Source: Phragmites australis (Eukaryota > Streptophyta > Magnoliopsida > Poales > Poaceae). From it: DNA of 64,000 bases. This document shows positions 41,146 to 51,999 of the stretch, piece after piece. Where the stretch lies: NCBI RefSeq assembly GCF_958298935.1, contig NC_084924.1:4278001-4342000 (forward strand), given 5' to 3'. Under the pieces are notes generated by a model, which had not been told where the DNA came from, did no database searches, and saw nothing but the letters and a program-made list of their open reading frames with translations. The position numbers were made by a program, and so were the translations under genes. Within the stretch, counting starts at the first letter, position 1, and each line of letters opens with the position of its first letter.

Positions 41146-43566
41146 TTAACGATGCCTACGCCGCAAGAAATCCTCAGGAGTGTAAGCGTCTGGCGGGTGT
41201 GTGGCCCTCATCCCAGCCGCCTGAGCTGGCCCCTGCCATGTGTGCCCTTGGTCCTCATCTTCGTCTTCATGATGTGTTCCAACTTCGCCGAATGTGTATC
41301 CAGAACCGCTAACTCGGCCCTGCATATACCACGCTGTAGGATCGTCATGCGGGAGTGTGACCGCCGGTAGTACGTGCTCGGTGGGAGTCCGAAATGATGA
41401 AGTCCCAGCTTCCTGGTACCAGTGTGAACCCCCTGGTGCATCGGGATATTGGGGGTATTGGCCGCTCAGTAGCTCCGTGAAGCTGCTCGATTGCAATGCA
41501 CCACCCCAGTCAAAATCTTGAGTGCCACTCCAGGTGGGCGTCTGGTGTGTGCAGTCAATGACATCCTCGTTGTGAGTTGATAATCCTGGTGGAGTTGTCT
41601 GCGTAGTTTGAGTAGGTTGTGTGAACGGAGGGGGCTGGGAACCCAGTATGCACTCCTCAGGAGCGGGAGCTTCAGGTATCACCTCCTCGGCTCCAGCAGA
41701 AGAACGTGTCCCATGATGTGCCGCAGACGAAGGGACCTCCCGTGAATGTGCCTCATGAGCACTGGATGAGCGCCTGCTGTGGGAGGCACGGGACGGGTCC
41801 ATGGCGGGTACGTCGTATGCCCTACAACGCGGGGCGCAACCACCTAGTCCACGTATCGCGGACCAAAGGCGAGACCCTCTCGTCCTCATATAGTCTCGGA
41901 GAGGGTGCCTATCCCTTCGCGTGGCTGACCCACTCGCTTCCCAACGGTCATGCTCCGCATGCCTATGCATTTCGATCCCCGCTTCGGTCTGTTGTTGTTG
42001 AGGGTTATGTCAGTAATACGGATGACAAACTAATGAAAATCGTTATAAGTACAACATCACTTACCACCACATGTAGAAGCCGGGCACGATCTTCGGGGAA
42101 GGGTCTAGGGGCTGGCGGTACGCTGCCGCTGAGTAAGGTGGGACGCGTTCGTGATTGATACCACGCAAGGTACTCCCAGTACGAGCTATCGTCGTACTGT
42201 CCCGCAGGAACGACGACATCCACTGCACCAGACTCCATCCACCGGGTTATGTGTTCTGCATTAATCTTCGCCCAGTCGTGGGTGCTTGCGTTTCCTTGGG
42301 CACTCCTCCTGTATGTGACATAAATAGTTAAAATTTTGTAACATCAAAATGGTATCTACAGTAACACACTTACTCGTTCACTCGTTCACTACGCCATGGA
42401 TCCCACTCCACAAGATCGGCACTGAGGACATCAAGGTCATTGATCACCCGGGAGTAGTTTCCATGGTCTTGGTGGTGACTCCATCGTAGCCTGGCATGAA
42501 GCCACCTATAACCCATCGTTGGCCTCATGTCGTCGGCGACGCCGTCAGAGATGGGAACTGGATAGTAGGTCTTGCTCACCCACGGTCGACACACCGGGAG
42601 ATAATCCCAGCTCCAGAGCTGTAGAAGGTGTAGGCAACCAGAAATAGATCCCACCTTTGTTGACCGTTGGGTTGCGGCACACAATCCTTTGTATGTAGCA
42701 GCCAACACAGCAGATCCCCAACTGTAATGTGTCGGCTCGTACGGACGTGATGTGAGCTCACGCGCTAACCATAAAATATGCGGAAGTACATAATCACCTG
42801 CCGTGTTGCAAAACATTATGCCTCCAAGCAAGATATACAAGTACACCTCATAATGCTGCATAATTGTTGCCTCGTCCGCATCCGGTGGGCAAGGGCTGAA
42901 CTGTGGTAGGCCATGAATCCATGACATGGAGAGCCCTACATCCTTCATGTCATAATGCATGTTAAACCTACAAGATACAGAGAATCAATGAACCATGAAC
43001 AACACTCCAACGTATAAAATGCTTTATGTAACAAATAATTACCTGCCGTGAATATAACTCTTCCACTGCTCCTTTCCTGGTCGTGGAAGTACTAACGGGG
43101 TGCCCCTTATCGGGAGCCCAGTCAGCATGGCAACGTCCCGTAAAGTAACGGTCATCTCTCCGCAAGGAAAGTAGAATGTGTGCGTCTCAGGACGCCAGCG
43201 GTCGACCAGGCCTGTGAGCAGTGAGACCTCGATCGGCGGCAATGGAGTCCTACCACCACCCTCCATGGGAGCTCCTGCCATCATAAGTGCAAACGGTAGG
43301 AGTCCGGCTTGTGCGAGGGGCTCGTGGAATCGAGGGTCTAACTCCTTAAGCTTTCGCACACTCCTGGAACGCAATGGGAGCAACTGCAAATGTATTCAAT
43401 ACATTTTTAGAGTAAGTACCAAGGTATTAGAGCAAATGAAATTCACGTAATATCGATGTACCTGTTGCCCTGCGAAAATCATCCTTCCCCTGTGGTTCTC
43501 GTCATACCGTAGTTGAAGAAGCTCGGGAAGGTGAATGTGAGCCATGCCAATGATTTCAAGCCTCAT
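41146..43566 (-). CDS. Plant mobile domain (PMD) protein encoded by the MULE
   Basis: Five exons can be placed from splice-like junctions: 43566-43462, 43383-43043, 42967-42374, 42308-42065 and 41990-41146. Exon 2 holds the PMD signature (L-L-P-F-A-L, L-T-G-L-V-D-R-W-R-P-E-T-H-T-F, P-C-G-E-M-T-V-T-L-R-D-V-A-M-L-T-G-L-P-I-R-G). Exon 3 continues the domain (W-I-H-G-L-P-Q-F, Y-I-L-L-G-G-I-M-F, G-S-A-V-L-A-A-T-Y-K-G-L-C). Exon 4 has W-E-Y-L-A-W-Y. The last exon is a low-complexity tail rich in S, T, P and H with acidic D-E-D-E-D-E-D. PMD proteins (MAIN/MAIL1 relatives, annotated as phosphatase-7-long-form-like) occur in several plant transposons and as domesticated silencing factors. Start ATG at 43564-43566 fits. 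No inactivating break seen. Exon joins are my inference. Confidence 0.75.
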
Positions 43567-43717
43567 GGTTCAATTATAAAATAAAATAAGATAATAGCTA
43601 TTACAAAATGGGTACAACACCTAATACGTTCATAACAAATTACAATACAATCCATGTTTCCAACATACTCACTAGCACCAAAGCTAATACAATCCAATTC
43701 GATCGTAGCCTAATAGT

Positions 43718-46314
43718 TTACCGTCGGGTCGGACAAGTCCTCCTGTCATGGCCGGATTGCTTGCATATTTTGCACCTACGTAGTCCATCAACAGCATCTG
43801 CTGCATCCATGTCACCCTGAAGCCTCGTGGCTCTAGGCCTTCCAGGATCCGTACGTCTGGCCCTGGGATAAGGTACCCACTTAGGCCCCTCGATTGCTTT
43901 GTAGCTGGATCCGATGTTAAATGAACGCATCTTTGGAAGCCATGTGCTCCTCAGTGCATCGATCGTGAAATAGGGTGATACGTATTGTGATCCGTCGTTC
44001 CCGCCCATGTCCCTGCAAGCGGCCAAGATATGGGAGCACGGGATATGATGTAGCTTTGGCTTATTGCATGTGCACTTCACCTCGTGAGGACCAATTTGAC
44101 ATTGTTGCACAGTGTCACCTGCACTGTATCCAGAAGTGTACCGACGACGACACATGACCTCAAATTCATTATTGGTCCGGTCGTAGATCCTAGTCCGATG
44201 AAAGTGTGCCTTACTCCTCCTTCTGGATAGGATTTCCTCCACCTTAGGTGCGAACCGCGTGCTGCACTCTATTGCAGCTATACCACGGTCTCGAAAGTAG
44301 TCAGCCGTCCTATAGAATGTGAGCTCAATTATGGCACACAATGGGAGGCCGCGTACACCCTTTAGGACATTGTTGAATGCCTCAGCTATGTTTGTTTTCA
44401 TAATCGTATACCTATTATAAGATACAACAATTTTAGATACAATTTTTTGCGTAACCAAAAGGAAATTACGATCTTTAAAACGCTATGTTCTCACCTGGAA
44501 CCGTGAGTATCATGGAATAGGGCCCAACGCTCCGCCGGCTTTCCCGCTATCCACTGGCTAAACGTACCACGCGAACGACTAATGATGGTTTGGCCCCCCA
44601 CCATTTGCGTCCGTAGATGGTCCTCCTGTGCTTCTTGCTGTGCCATCATCTTACGAGTGGTCTCATTTAACTCTCGTCATATCTCGTTGAACTTCGCCTG
44701 CTGGTTCTGAAGACATAACCCTTTGAACCTCTTCACAAGACCCTTGTTGTGATACCTTAAGTAAAGGTTCGCACCTAAGTGTCGCATGCACCATCTTCTC
44801 TCCACATCAGGCCACGCAATGGAGGGGTTTGTGCTGGCATGCAGCACATCCAATGCATGCAAGAGGCCCTTATTGCGGTCTGATATAATGCAGACTCGTT
44901 CCCTATTACCGACCACACGTGTCCTCACCAAGGTAAGGAACCACAACCAACTATCATTGTTCTCACTCTCAACCAATGCATAAGCGAGAGGAATTATCTG
45001 ATTGTTTGCATCCGCCGCCATCGCTGTCATTAGGTTACCATGGTACTTGCCACTAAGAAATGTGGCATCCACACATACCACCGGTTTGCAATGCCTGAAA
45101 GCTTCGATGCATTGGCCAAAGGACCAGAAAAACCTAATGAGGTATCGATCAGTGTTGCTGTATGACCCATCATCCAGCCTGATCGGCTCATCCGCCATGG
45201 CCCACTGGGTCCCGGGGTTGGTCATAGCAATCTTCTGCATCAGCCTCGGTGCGTAGTGGTACGAATCTTCGAAACTTCCAAACAACATCTTCAATGCCTT
45301 CTGCTTTGCTCGCCACGCGGTGTGGTAATTGATCATCATACCCGTCTTAGTCTGCACCTCCTCCATAATGGATTTTGACGACAAACATATGTTTGTGCCA
45401 ACAAGGGTGATGAGTAGTTGGTCTATGAACCTCGCATCAACCGCGTGGCTCACATTCCTAATAGCCTCTTCGCTGCATGTATGTGGGATGTGTCTACTCA
45501 GCACAAAATAGTTCTCGTGCTTTGGCTTATGGGCTCGTACGAAGTAAGGACAAGTCGGATGCTTCGTACACCTAACCTCATACTCTGTATGGTTAGATCG
45601 GGCACACTTGTGGTCCCTTCTTGTGATTACAGCATAGTTGCTGATAAAGTGGATGACCTCTTCCCTGTTCCGAAACCGTTGCCCCACCTGGATGTCGCTA
45701 TTATGATATCCCCAATTAGATAGGGTGTTATACTCACTGATGGTACAATTTAGCAGCCCAGCACCATGAAAGTACTGGATCGCCGGCACCGGGTCATCAT
45801 TGTCAGCACCTTCTTCATCGCCACTACCACCGGCTTCATCCTCCATGCATTGTGCATCTACCTCACCATGGTCCACTTCGGTTCCATCCGTACCCGAAGT
45901 GCCCTCCCCGACATTCCCTCCCGCCTCATCATGCATCACATTATGGTCTAATCCTTCCACAGTAGCCACCTCTTCACCATGCACCGGTCGTGATACTATG
46001 GTTACGTACACTCCTATTTCAAAGTTCTCCTCTAATGCCTTACGTGAGTACAAGGTCCAAGCGTTGTTCGTTCTCAAATCGAACAACGTATGGACAATGA
46101 GCGAGCTGTTTGGTACAGGCCGTGGCCTAACACCCTCTAGGATAGCATTGTAGGACTGCTGGTCTAGACACAAAAGGCTCATAACATGTGTTTGTAAGCC
46201 TTTTAGATTAATTGGTAGCTCAACCGTACTCTCTACGTGCTGGCAGTTCTGAATGGACACGAGTCTCCCATGCAAAACAGCGGGACGTTCTCCATAATAA
46301 ATATGGATAGTCAT
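43718..46314 (-). pseudogene. MULE transposase (mudrA-like) with one premature stop
   Basis: Exon 1 is 46314-44495, exon 2 is 44411-43718; the 83-bp intron (GT...AG) is phase-consistent. Order: N-terminal start M-T-I-H-I-Y-Y-G, an acidic linker (about residues 125-180), the DBD-type zinc region (C-T-K-H-P-T-C-P-Y, H-T-C), the MULE catalytic core (C-V-D-A-T-F-L-S-G-K-Y-H-G, P-L-A-Y-A-L-V-E-S-E-N, I-S-D-R-N-K-G), a SWIM zinc finger (C-T-C-N-K-P-K-L-H-H-I-P-C-S-H) and a C-terminal CCHC knuckle (C-K-I-C-K-Q-S-G-H-D-R-R-T-C). The only break is TGA at 44677-44679, where the frame then continues; CGA to TGA is likely. The upstream TTG codon is not the start. It cuts and pastes the element in the nucleus. 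Otherwise intact, so it decayed recently. Confidence 0.85.
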
Positions 46315-46371
46315 AGCGTCTCTGCTAAACAAACATAAATGACCAAATAACTAATTAGATGTATGTTACAT

Positions 46372-47010
46372 ACGTACTCTATTTTAGCTAATGCATTAGC
46401 ACGGAATAAATACTATACTTGCTGTAATTCCTTTTTTTATTCTAAGTATTACAGTTAATGTTACACTATAGTTGCTTCTGTTAGAATATACAAATAGTAT
46501 ATACCTACTCTATTTTACCAACTTAATATCGTTTATCTAAATGATTTGAACGATCTACTTGCTCTAATTATATTTTGTAATCTAAATATTACGATTAATA
46601 TTACACTATAGTTGCTTTTGTTGTGCGATCATAAAATATGCAAATATTGTACCTACTCTGTTTTTCCAACTTAATATTACTTATCCAATGTATTCGAGCA
46701 GAATAAATACTATATTTGCTCTAATTACATTTTTTATTCTAAGTATTACAGTTAATGTTACACTATAGTTGCTTCTGTTGCGAGATAATAGAATATACAA
46801 ATAGTATACCTACTCTACTTTACCAACTTAATATCGTTTATCCATTTTATTCGAACTGTCCACTTGCTCTAATTACATTTTCTAATCTAAATATTACGAT
46901 TACTATTACACTATAGTACCATCTATTATTACAAGATCATAGAATATGCAAATCTTACACCTACTCTATTTTAGCAACTTAATATCTACATGCTATAACT
47001 ATATTTTCTA
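46372..47010. repeat. Four to five ~150-bp tandem repeats upstream of the MULE transposase
   Basis: The phrase CCTACTCTATTTTACCAACTT recurs near 46374 (partial), 46505, 46652, 46809 and 46962. Each is followed by TTACACTATAGTTGCTTC-type sequence, with spacings of 131-157 bp. The array lies between the transposase start and its likely promoter. Confidence 0.8.
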
Positions 47011-47139
47011 ATCTAAATATAAGTACATACATAATCTATGATTCAAATAAATATAAGTACTTACTACTAAGGAAGCTGTCCTGCTGCACCGCAGCTCTTC
47101 GGGCTCGACTGCTCACACTAATTTGTTGCTCTGCTATTC

Positions 47140-47265
47140 TCTCCTCTCTGCTCTCCTCTCCCTGCTCTCCTCCTTGCTCTCCTCCTTGCTCTTCTCTGCT
47201 CGCTGATGCCTCCTTGCTATTCTCTGCTCGCTAATGCCTCCTTGCTCTCTCCATTTAAAGCCTCA
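47140..47265 (-). promoter_or_regulatory. Likely MULE transposase promoter and leader
   Basis: The minus strand reads GGCTTTAAATGGAG at about 47250-47263, a TATA-like element 235 bp inside the right inverted-repeat edge (47416 inward). A CT-rich leader follows with a 32-bp duplication (CTCTGCTCGCTGATGCCTCC and CTCTGCTCGCTAATGCCTCC). Confidence 0.35.
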
Positions 47266-47415
47266 CTGAGGAGACAACAACACATGGGTGAGCATGGGTG
47301 AGCACATGCGCCATGCAGTTGGCTGCAGCCGGCCAAAAATCGTGGGCACAAAAGGACAAAAGCAAAAAGAAAAGAAAAGAGAAAAGTAAAAAGAACGACG
47401 TGACTTGACGTGACA

Positions 47416-47654
47416 AAAGGGTATTTCGGCACACGGTGTGCCGAATACCAACTGTATTCGGCACACCATGTGCCGAATACGCTTTTTGGTTGTATTCGGT
47501 ACACGGTGTGCCGAAAATGCCTTTTTCGGTACACCGTGTACCGAAAAATCATTTTCGGCACACCGTATGCCGAATACATGTGCTAAAATTATAAATACGA
47601 AAAATAGTTGTCCATTTAAGCAAATACGGTCACGTATGTTGTACAAAATCAAAT
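47416..47654. repeat. MULE right terminal inverted repeat
   Basis: Reverse complement of 39277-39515 with only a few differences. It carries the same five palindromes. Confidence 0.85.
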
Positions 47655-47699
47655 CGAATATACAGACGTATTTAAGTACACCATATTTACACTTAGATA

Positions 47700-48150
47700 T
47701 ATTTATATGGTTATATTTTAGCACATATTTAAATAAAATTGGAGACATGATCTCACCAAACAACACATACTTTGACCAACTCCCTAGTTCGCAGCTAGCC
47801 AATGCACTTGGTGTCGATGCAAAGTGTTTGTACGTGCAATCACGGCTTCGGACTGGGTGGTGTCGGGAAACCGTGGTCTCGCACTCTCGCTACAGGTAGC
47901 CGAGGTGGCTATTGTGCTGGTCCACGGACGGCCACAGAGGGTCAGCGCCTAGAGAATGTCACTAGTGAGCGGCATCGTACCGCTTTCGTGGCTTGCAACT
48001 CCTGTGGGTGAGTACACGAAGAGAACGCTGCTCTGATCGGTGCTTTTCTTCGATTGCACCACTATCTTCGTGCTTCTCTTCTATGGAAAGTCGGAGGCAG
48101 GGGCCGAATCAGCCTTAGGTCAAGACCCAGGCTGTTCTTTTCAAATTTAG
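47700..48150 (+). ncRNA. PHAS-like locus 8
   Basis: The miR2118-like site lies at 47848-47869. A weak TATA-like TATATTTATATGG (about 47697-47709) is 140 bp upstream. After the site come GAGAACGCTGCTCTGATCGG and CTTCGTGCTTCTC, shared with loci 7 and 10 and with the relic at 37174. The site has six mismatches to the canonical target. The MULE right end is only about 190 bp upstream of the site and may have displaced the original promoter. No ORF is supported. Confidence 0.4.
47848..47869 (+). promoter_or_regulatory. miR2118-like target site 8
   Basis: Core GGACTGGGTGGTGTCGGGAA. About 16 of 22 positions agree, some as likely G:U pairs. Confidence 0.4.
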
Positions 48151-48868
48151 TTTGGATCTAAAAATTTCTATTATTTCTATAGTCATTTCAATGAAAATTT
48201 GGGCTTATGGTCCAAGCTGAAGTTCAGCTTGCCATGGACTTGGATCCGTCCCTGATCAGAGGAGAAAATTCTCATATAACCTTTACGGATGTATAAACTA
48301 TCAAAATTATTTATTTATATTGAAATTTATATTAGAAAGGTAGAAAAAATCATATAATAAATAAAAATCTTAATAGATGAATAAATATCAGATGAAAAGA
48401 TAAACGGATAATATTAGTCATGCATGTGCAAAGGCATGCAAGATTGCATTTCCTGTCCTAAGTGCTGCTCACCACTGCAACATATCCGGCATGTGCTTTA
48501 GGTTTCCAGTTGAGCTATGTTTCAGGGAGATTTGCCGCGCGTGGAAATCCTTTTGAGAGTGTGCAACGTTTCTTTTTAATGTGGGAACTTAATCAGGCCT
48601 TACAGATCCATTAAAAGTACACTGTACCCCCTTATTTAAGATGTGAAAACAAGTTGTACTCTGACGGTTTGCTTCGGCGGTACTCTTCTTCTTTTAAAAT
48701 AAAACTTTCAGATCTAAAATTAAAGCAGCCAACGTTACGTGAGACAATTTTTTACCATCTTAAACAGATCATGAGTATTAAAGATAGCAAAAGACACCCT
48801 AGGAGTAGGGCATTTTGGTTTTTTGAGAGGACATGTCGTAAGGAAATATATGGTTAATTGGTAGTAGT
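48150..48868 (+). other. Downstream part of locus 8 and spacer
   Basis: 48480-48660 parallels 37360-37560 (AACTTAATCAGGCCTTA and neighbours). The rest is AT-rich with no supported gene. Confidence 0.35.
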
Positions 48869-48869
48869 A

Positions 48870-49117
48870 CTCACTCCTGTCATAAACACATATCGTTTTA
48901 AAGAAAGTTTGATAAAACTTTAACTAATAATAATTTTAAAAATATTTAGTTTAAGAACCTTAAAATCATATGTGTAGATTTAATCTTGAAAAATATTTTT
49001 ATACTATCACAAATTTAATAAATTTTATAAATATATTCTAAAAAAAATAGTAGTCAAAACTATGCATTAAAGACCCTATCTTATTCAAAATAATATATAT
49101 TTATGCCCGTATTGAGT
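48870..49117. mobile_element. Stowaway-like MITE
   Basis: The left end TACTCACTCCTGTCATAAAC and the right end (reverse complement TACTCAATACGGGCATAAAT) form short inverted repeats beside TA dinucleotides. The AT-rich interior of about 250 bp is typical of Stowaway/Mariner MITEs. Confidence 0.65.
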
Positions 49118-49576
49118 ACTAGTAGTACTATATATATTGATTGAGCTTAAATTTAACTAATTAAGAAGGAAAAAATATTACATCACCTCCCATTTATTAT
49201 TGTTCAGACAAGGATCACTTGTGAGTTGTGAACTATTACTTCCATCAAACTACTGGTCGCCTTAACTTCCAATTGAACTCCGTGTGGTGTGAGCATCCAA
49301 TCTCATGTGCACATGCTTTAAGAAACTTCCACTTGTGTGCAGGTGCTCTATTGTATGCTCTGGGCCCCTGGCCACTTCTTCTTACAACAATATATGTCAT
49401 GTACCAACTTAGCAGATTATATATTATCGGTTCACTTCTTTCTCACTAGTCACTTCACATACCTCTAGTCCTTGTGGGTTGTTATTGCTTATGTGCGCGC
49501 TCACTTCCTATTTTACAAGGTGAGAGGAACACAAAGTCCGGTATCGATTCCAACGTGGCATGCATGATGCATTACC

Positions 49577-49598
49577 TTGGAATGGGCGGTATCAGGAA
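49577..49598 (+). promoter_or_regulatory. miR2118-like target site 9
   Basis: Core GGAATGGGCGGTATCAGGAA. The closest match to the canonical target together with site 5. The GATCAGGAA-type 3' end (TATCAGGAA) that pairs with the miRNA 5' end is intact. Confidence 0.6.
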
Positions 49599-49636
49599 GA
49601 CATGTTCGACATTGACCTCCATATCCGCAGTTTACC

Positions 49637-51490
49637 GTACTTATAGCACGAGCCAAAGGAAATGATTAGGTTGAGGGTGTTTTTTTTATTTGGTAGACGG
49701 TGGTCTCTTAATATTATAATATGTAGATGATACTATTCTATTTATGATCATAATATCGAAAAGGCTATGAATATGAAGTTGGTGCTTTGTGCATTTGAGC
49801 AACTATCTGGCTTTAAGATTAATTTTCATAAAAATGAGTTATTATGCTACGGAGAGGCGAAGGAATGCGAAGAATATTATGCTAAACTATTTGGATGTGA
49901 GATTGAAGAGCTCACATTCCGGTATTTGGGAATACCAATGAGCCATAGAAAATTAAGTAATAATGATTAAAAAAGAGTAAAGTAACGTTTCGAAAAGAAA
50001 TTAAGCAGCTGGAAAGGAAAACACATGTCATATGGTGGCATATTGATTTTAATCAATTCTGTTTTTAGTAGTTTGTCGATGTTCATGTTTTCATTCTTTG
50101 AAGTGCCAAGAGGAATTTTAAAGAAATTGGATTACTAACGGTCTAGATTCTTCTGGCAGGGTGATGGGCATAGGAAAAAAAATACATACTAGCAAAATGG
50201 AATATGCTATGTAGACCTAAAGAACAAGAAGGTTTAGGCCCAAGACCTTGATGTTCAAAATAAATGTCTACCGAGCAAATGGTTATTCAAACTCATTAAT
50301 GAAGATGGGGTATGTCAACGCCTTTTGAGAAACAAGTATTTAGGTACCAAGATAATTGCTCAAGTGGAAAAGAAGCCAGGCGATTCACATTTCTGGTCAG
50401 GTCTATTGAAAATCAAAACACTCTTAAAGGAATTTTGAAGTACAAAGTGGATCACAAATTAGATTCTGGGAAGATATATTGCTCGACTCAACTACACTAA
50501 GTGAGCAATTCCTGATATTATATAATATAGCTCATAGAAAACATGCCACTGTATCGAAAGTGTTAAACTTAGATCCTCTAAATGTCTCTTTTAGATAAGC
50601 TTTAGCGGGAAACAAATTGACAGCTGGCATAGTCTTGTGGCAAAAATAGCATAGGTTCATCTTAATGAAAACTCTGACATTTTCAGTGGTCATTAAAAGG
50701 AGAACGGGTAATTCTCAATCCATTCGATGTATATGGCTATTATAAATGAAAGTATCATAGATCACAACCGATATATGTGGAAATTGAAAGTCCCTCTAAA
50801 AGTCAAGATTTTTTTTGTTTTCTACAGAAAGGGATTGTCCTTACAAAAGATAACCTAGTTAAAGGAAACTGGTATGGTAATGAAAAATGTTGTTTTTGCA
50901 ACAAGAATGAAACGATTCAACATTTATTCTTTGATTGCAATATAGCTAAGTTTATATGGAGAACTTTAGCGGACGCTTTTGGTTTACATCCTCCTCGTAG
51001 CATTCCCAATATGTTTGGAACATGGCTTAGGGGAATAGGAACAAAATTGAAAAGACAAATTCTGGTGGGAGCTAGTGCTATTTATTGGGCAATTTGGCTG
51101 AGCCGAAATGATGTGATTTTTTATTAAAAAACAAAATCATTCTTCTATGCAGATTATCTTCAAGGCAACGTATTGAACAAGATTCTGGACTCTGTTGCAG
51201 CATAAGATAGGATAACAATGTATATGGCTTGCCGTGTGTTGGAGATATCTATAATGGAGATCTTCGCCATGCATGAGTATAGATTTAATAATAGAATATG
51301 TCTTTGATGATGAATGCTTCTCGTTATTTAAACATCTTTTGTAAGATGATGAGTCATGGATATATGGTAGATACACATCAGCATCATATCCACAAAGTCT
51401 GTTAATAATTGTAGGTCGCATACATCAAAAGATGTAGAGGCTGAGATACTTTCATTTATTTGATAAAATAAAACTCCCTTTCTCTAAAAA
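49637..51490 (+). mobile_element. 5'-truncated L1-type LINE with ~16-bp target duplication
   Basis: The insert is flanked by ATATCCGCAGTTTACC (49621-49636) and ATATCTGCAGTTTACC (51491-51506), one mismatch in 16. It ends in a short A-rich tail (TCTCTAAAAA), as expected for target-primed reverse transcription. It carries the 3' part of a plant L1 reverse transcriptase and the zf-RVT region. At 1.85 kb it lacks the 5' two-thirds of a full element. Confidence 0.85.
49700..51127 (+). pseudogene. LINE reverse transcriptase (3' part) and zf-RVT remnant
   Basis: Near 49720 the translation gives Y-V-D-D-T-I-L-F, the L1 RT active site, then a frame break. From 49767 come F-E-Q-L-S-G-F-K-I-N and Y-L-G-I-P-M-S, standard motifs after the active site. 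The middle part (49970-50770) is full of stops. The last frame (50777-51127) has the zf-RVT order: G-N-W-Y-G-N-E-K-C-C-F-C-N-K-N-E-T-I-Q-H-L-F-F-D-C, then W-A-I-W-L-S-R-N-D-V-I-F. No intact protein can be made. Confidence 0.85.
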
Positions 51491-51999
51491 ATATCTGCAG
51501 TTTACCAAGGCTGAAATCAATCCATACCGATGTCATGCTCACTACCAAGACAAGAAGTATGGGGTTTGCAATGACAAAATCGGTTCCTCTGTTCTGCCGA
51601 CTTCAGGGTCTCTAGATTAGGAAACTCCTTCTATGAAGAGAATTGTATAGCAATTGAATTCCCTTTATAGAAAATATTCGGATAGACAAGAGAAGAAGTT
51701 TTTCATCAAAATATACTAGGCAGCTGTCAGCTGCAGTCGCAAGCTTTCAGCTAGACAGCGACGAGTTCCAGCTTGTTAGTTTGGCACAAACTTTTTTCCA
51801 AGCATCCAGATGACGGAACAAGGCGAGAGAGGGCAGCAGCCTCAAGCTTTCTACTCATACTCGCGCAGGAAAAAAAGAAACAACTAAGCAAGATTTTAAT
51901 TTTGCGATAATACTTACAGATAGGACGCAGTGCTACTGTTACAGTGCACGTTTCTTCCTGAACTCCTGTCAAGCTTACGTGTTAAAGAATTGCAGAGGC

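Larger units (their letters stand above)
39277..47654 (-). mobile_element. Autonomous-type Mutator-like element (MULE), 8.4 kb, three genes
   Basis: Perfectly positioned 239-bp terminal inverted repeats (39277-39515 and 47416-47654) enclose three minus-strand genes: a MULE transposase (46314-43718), a PMD protein (43566-41146) and an unrecognised Asp-rich repeat protein (about 40906-39724). The repeats differ at only a few bases, so the element is young compared with its neighbours. The transposase reading frame has one premature TGA. A tandem 150-bp repeat region (46372-47010) separates the transposase from the right end. No 9-bp target duplication is seen at the edges I define. The element lies within the PHAS-like cluster, between loci 7 and 8. 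Confidence 0.85.

Noticed and set aside
46330..46332. Upstream TTG start for the MULE transposase
   Set aside because: Not a usual plant start codon; the ATG at 46312-46314 begins the recognisable protein.
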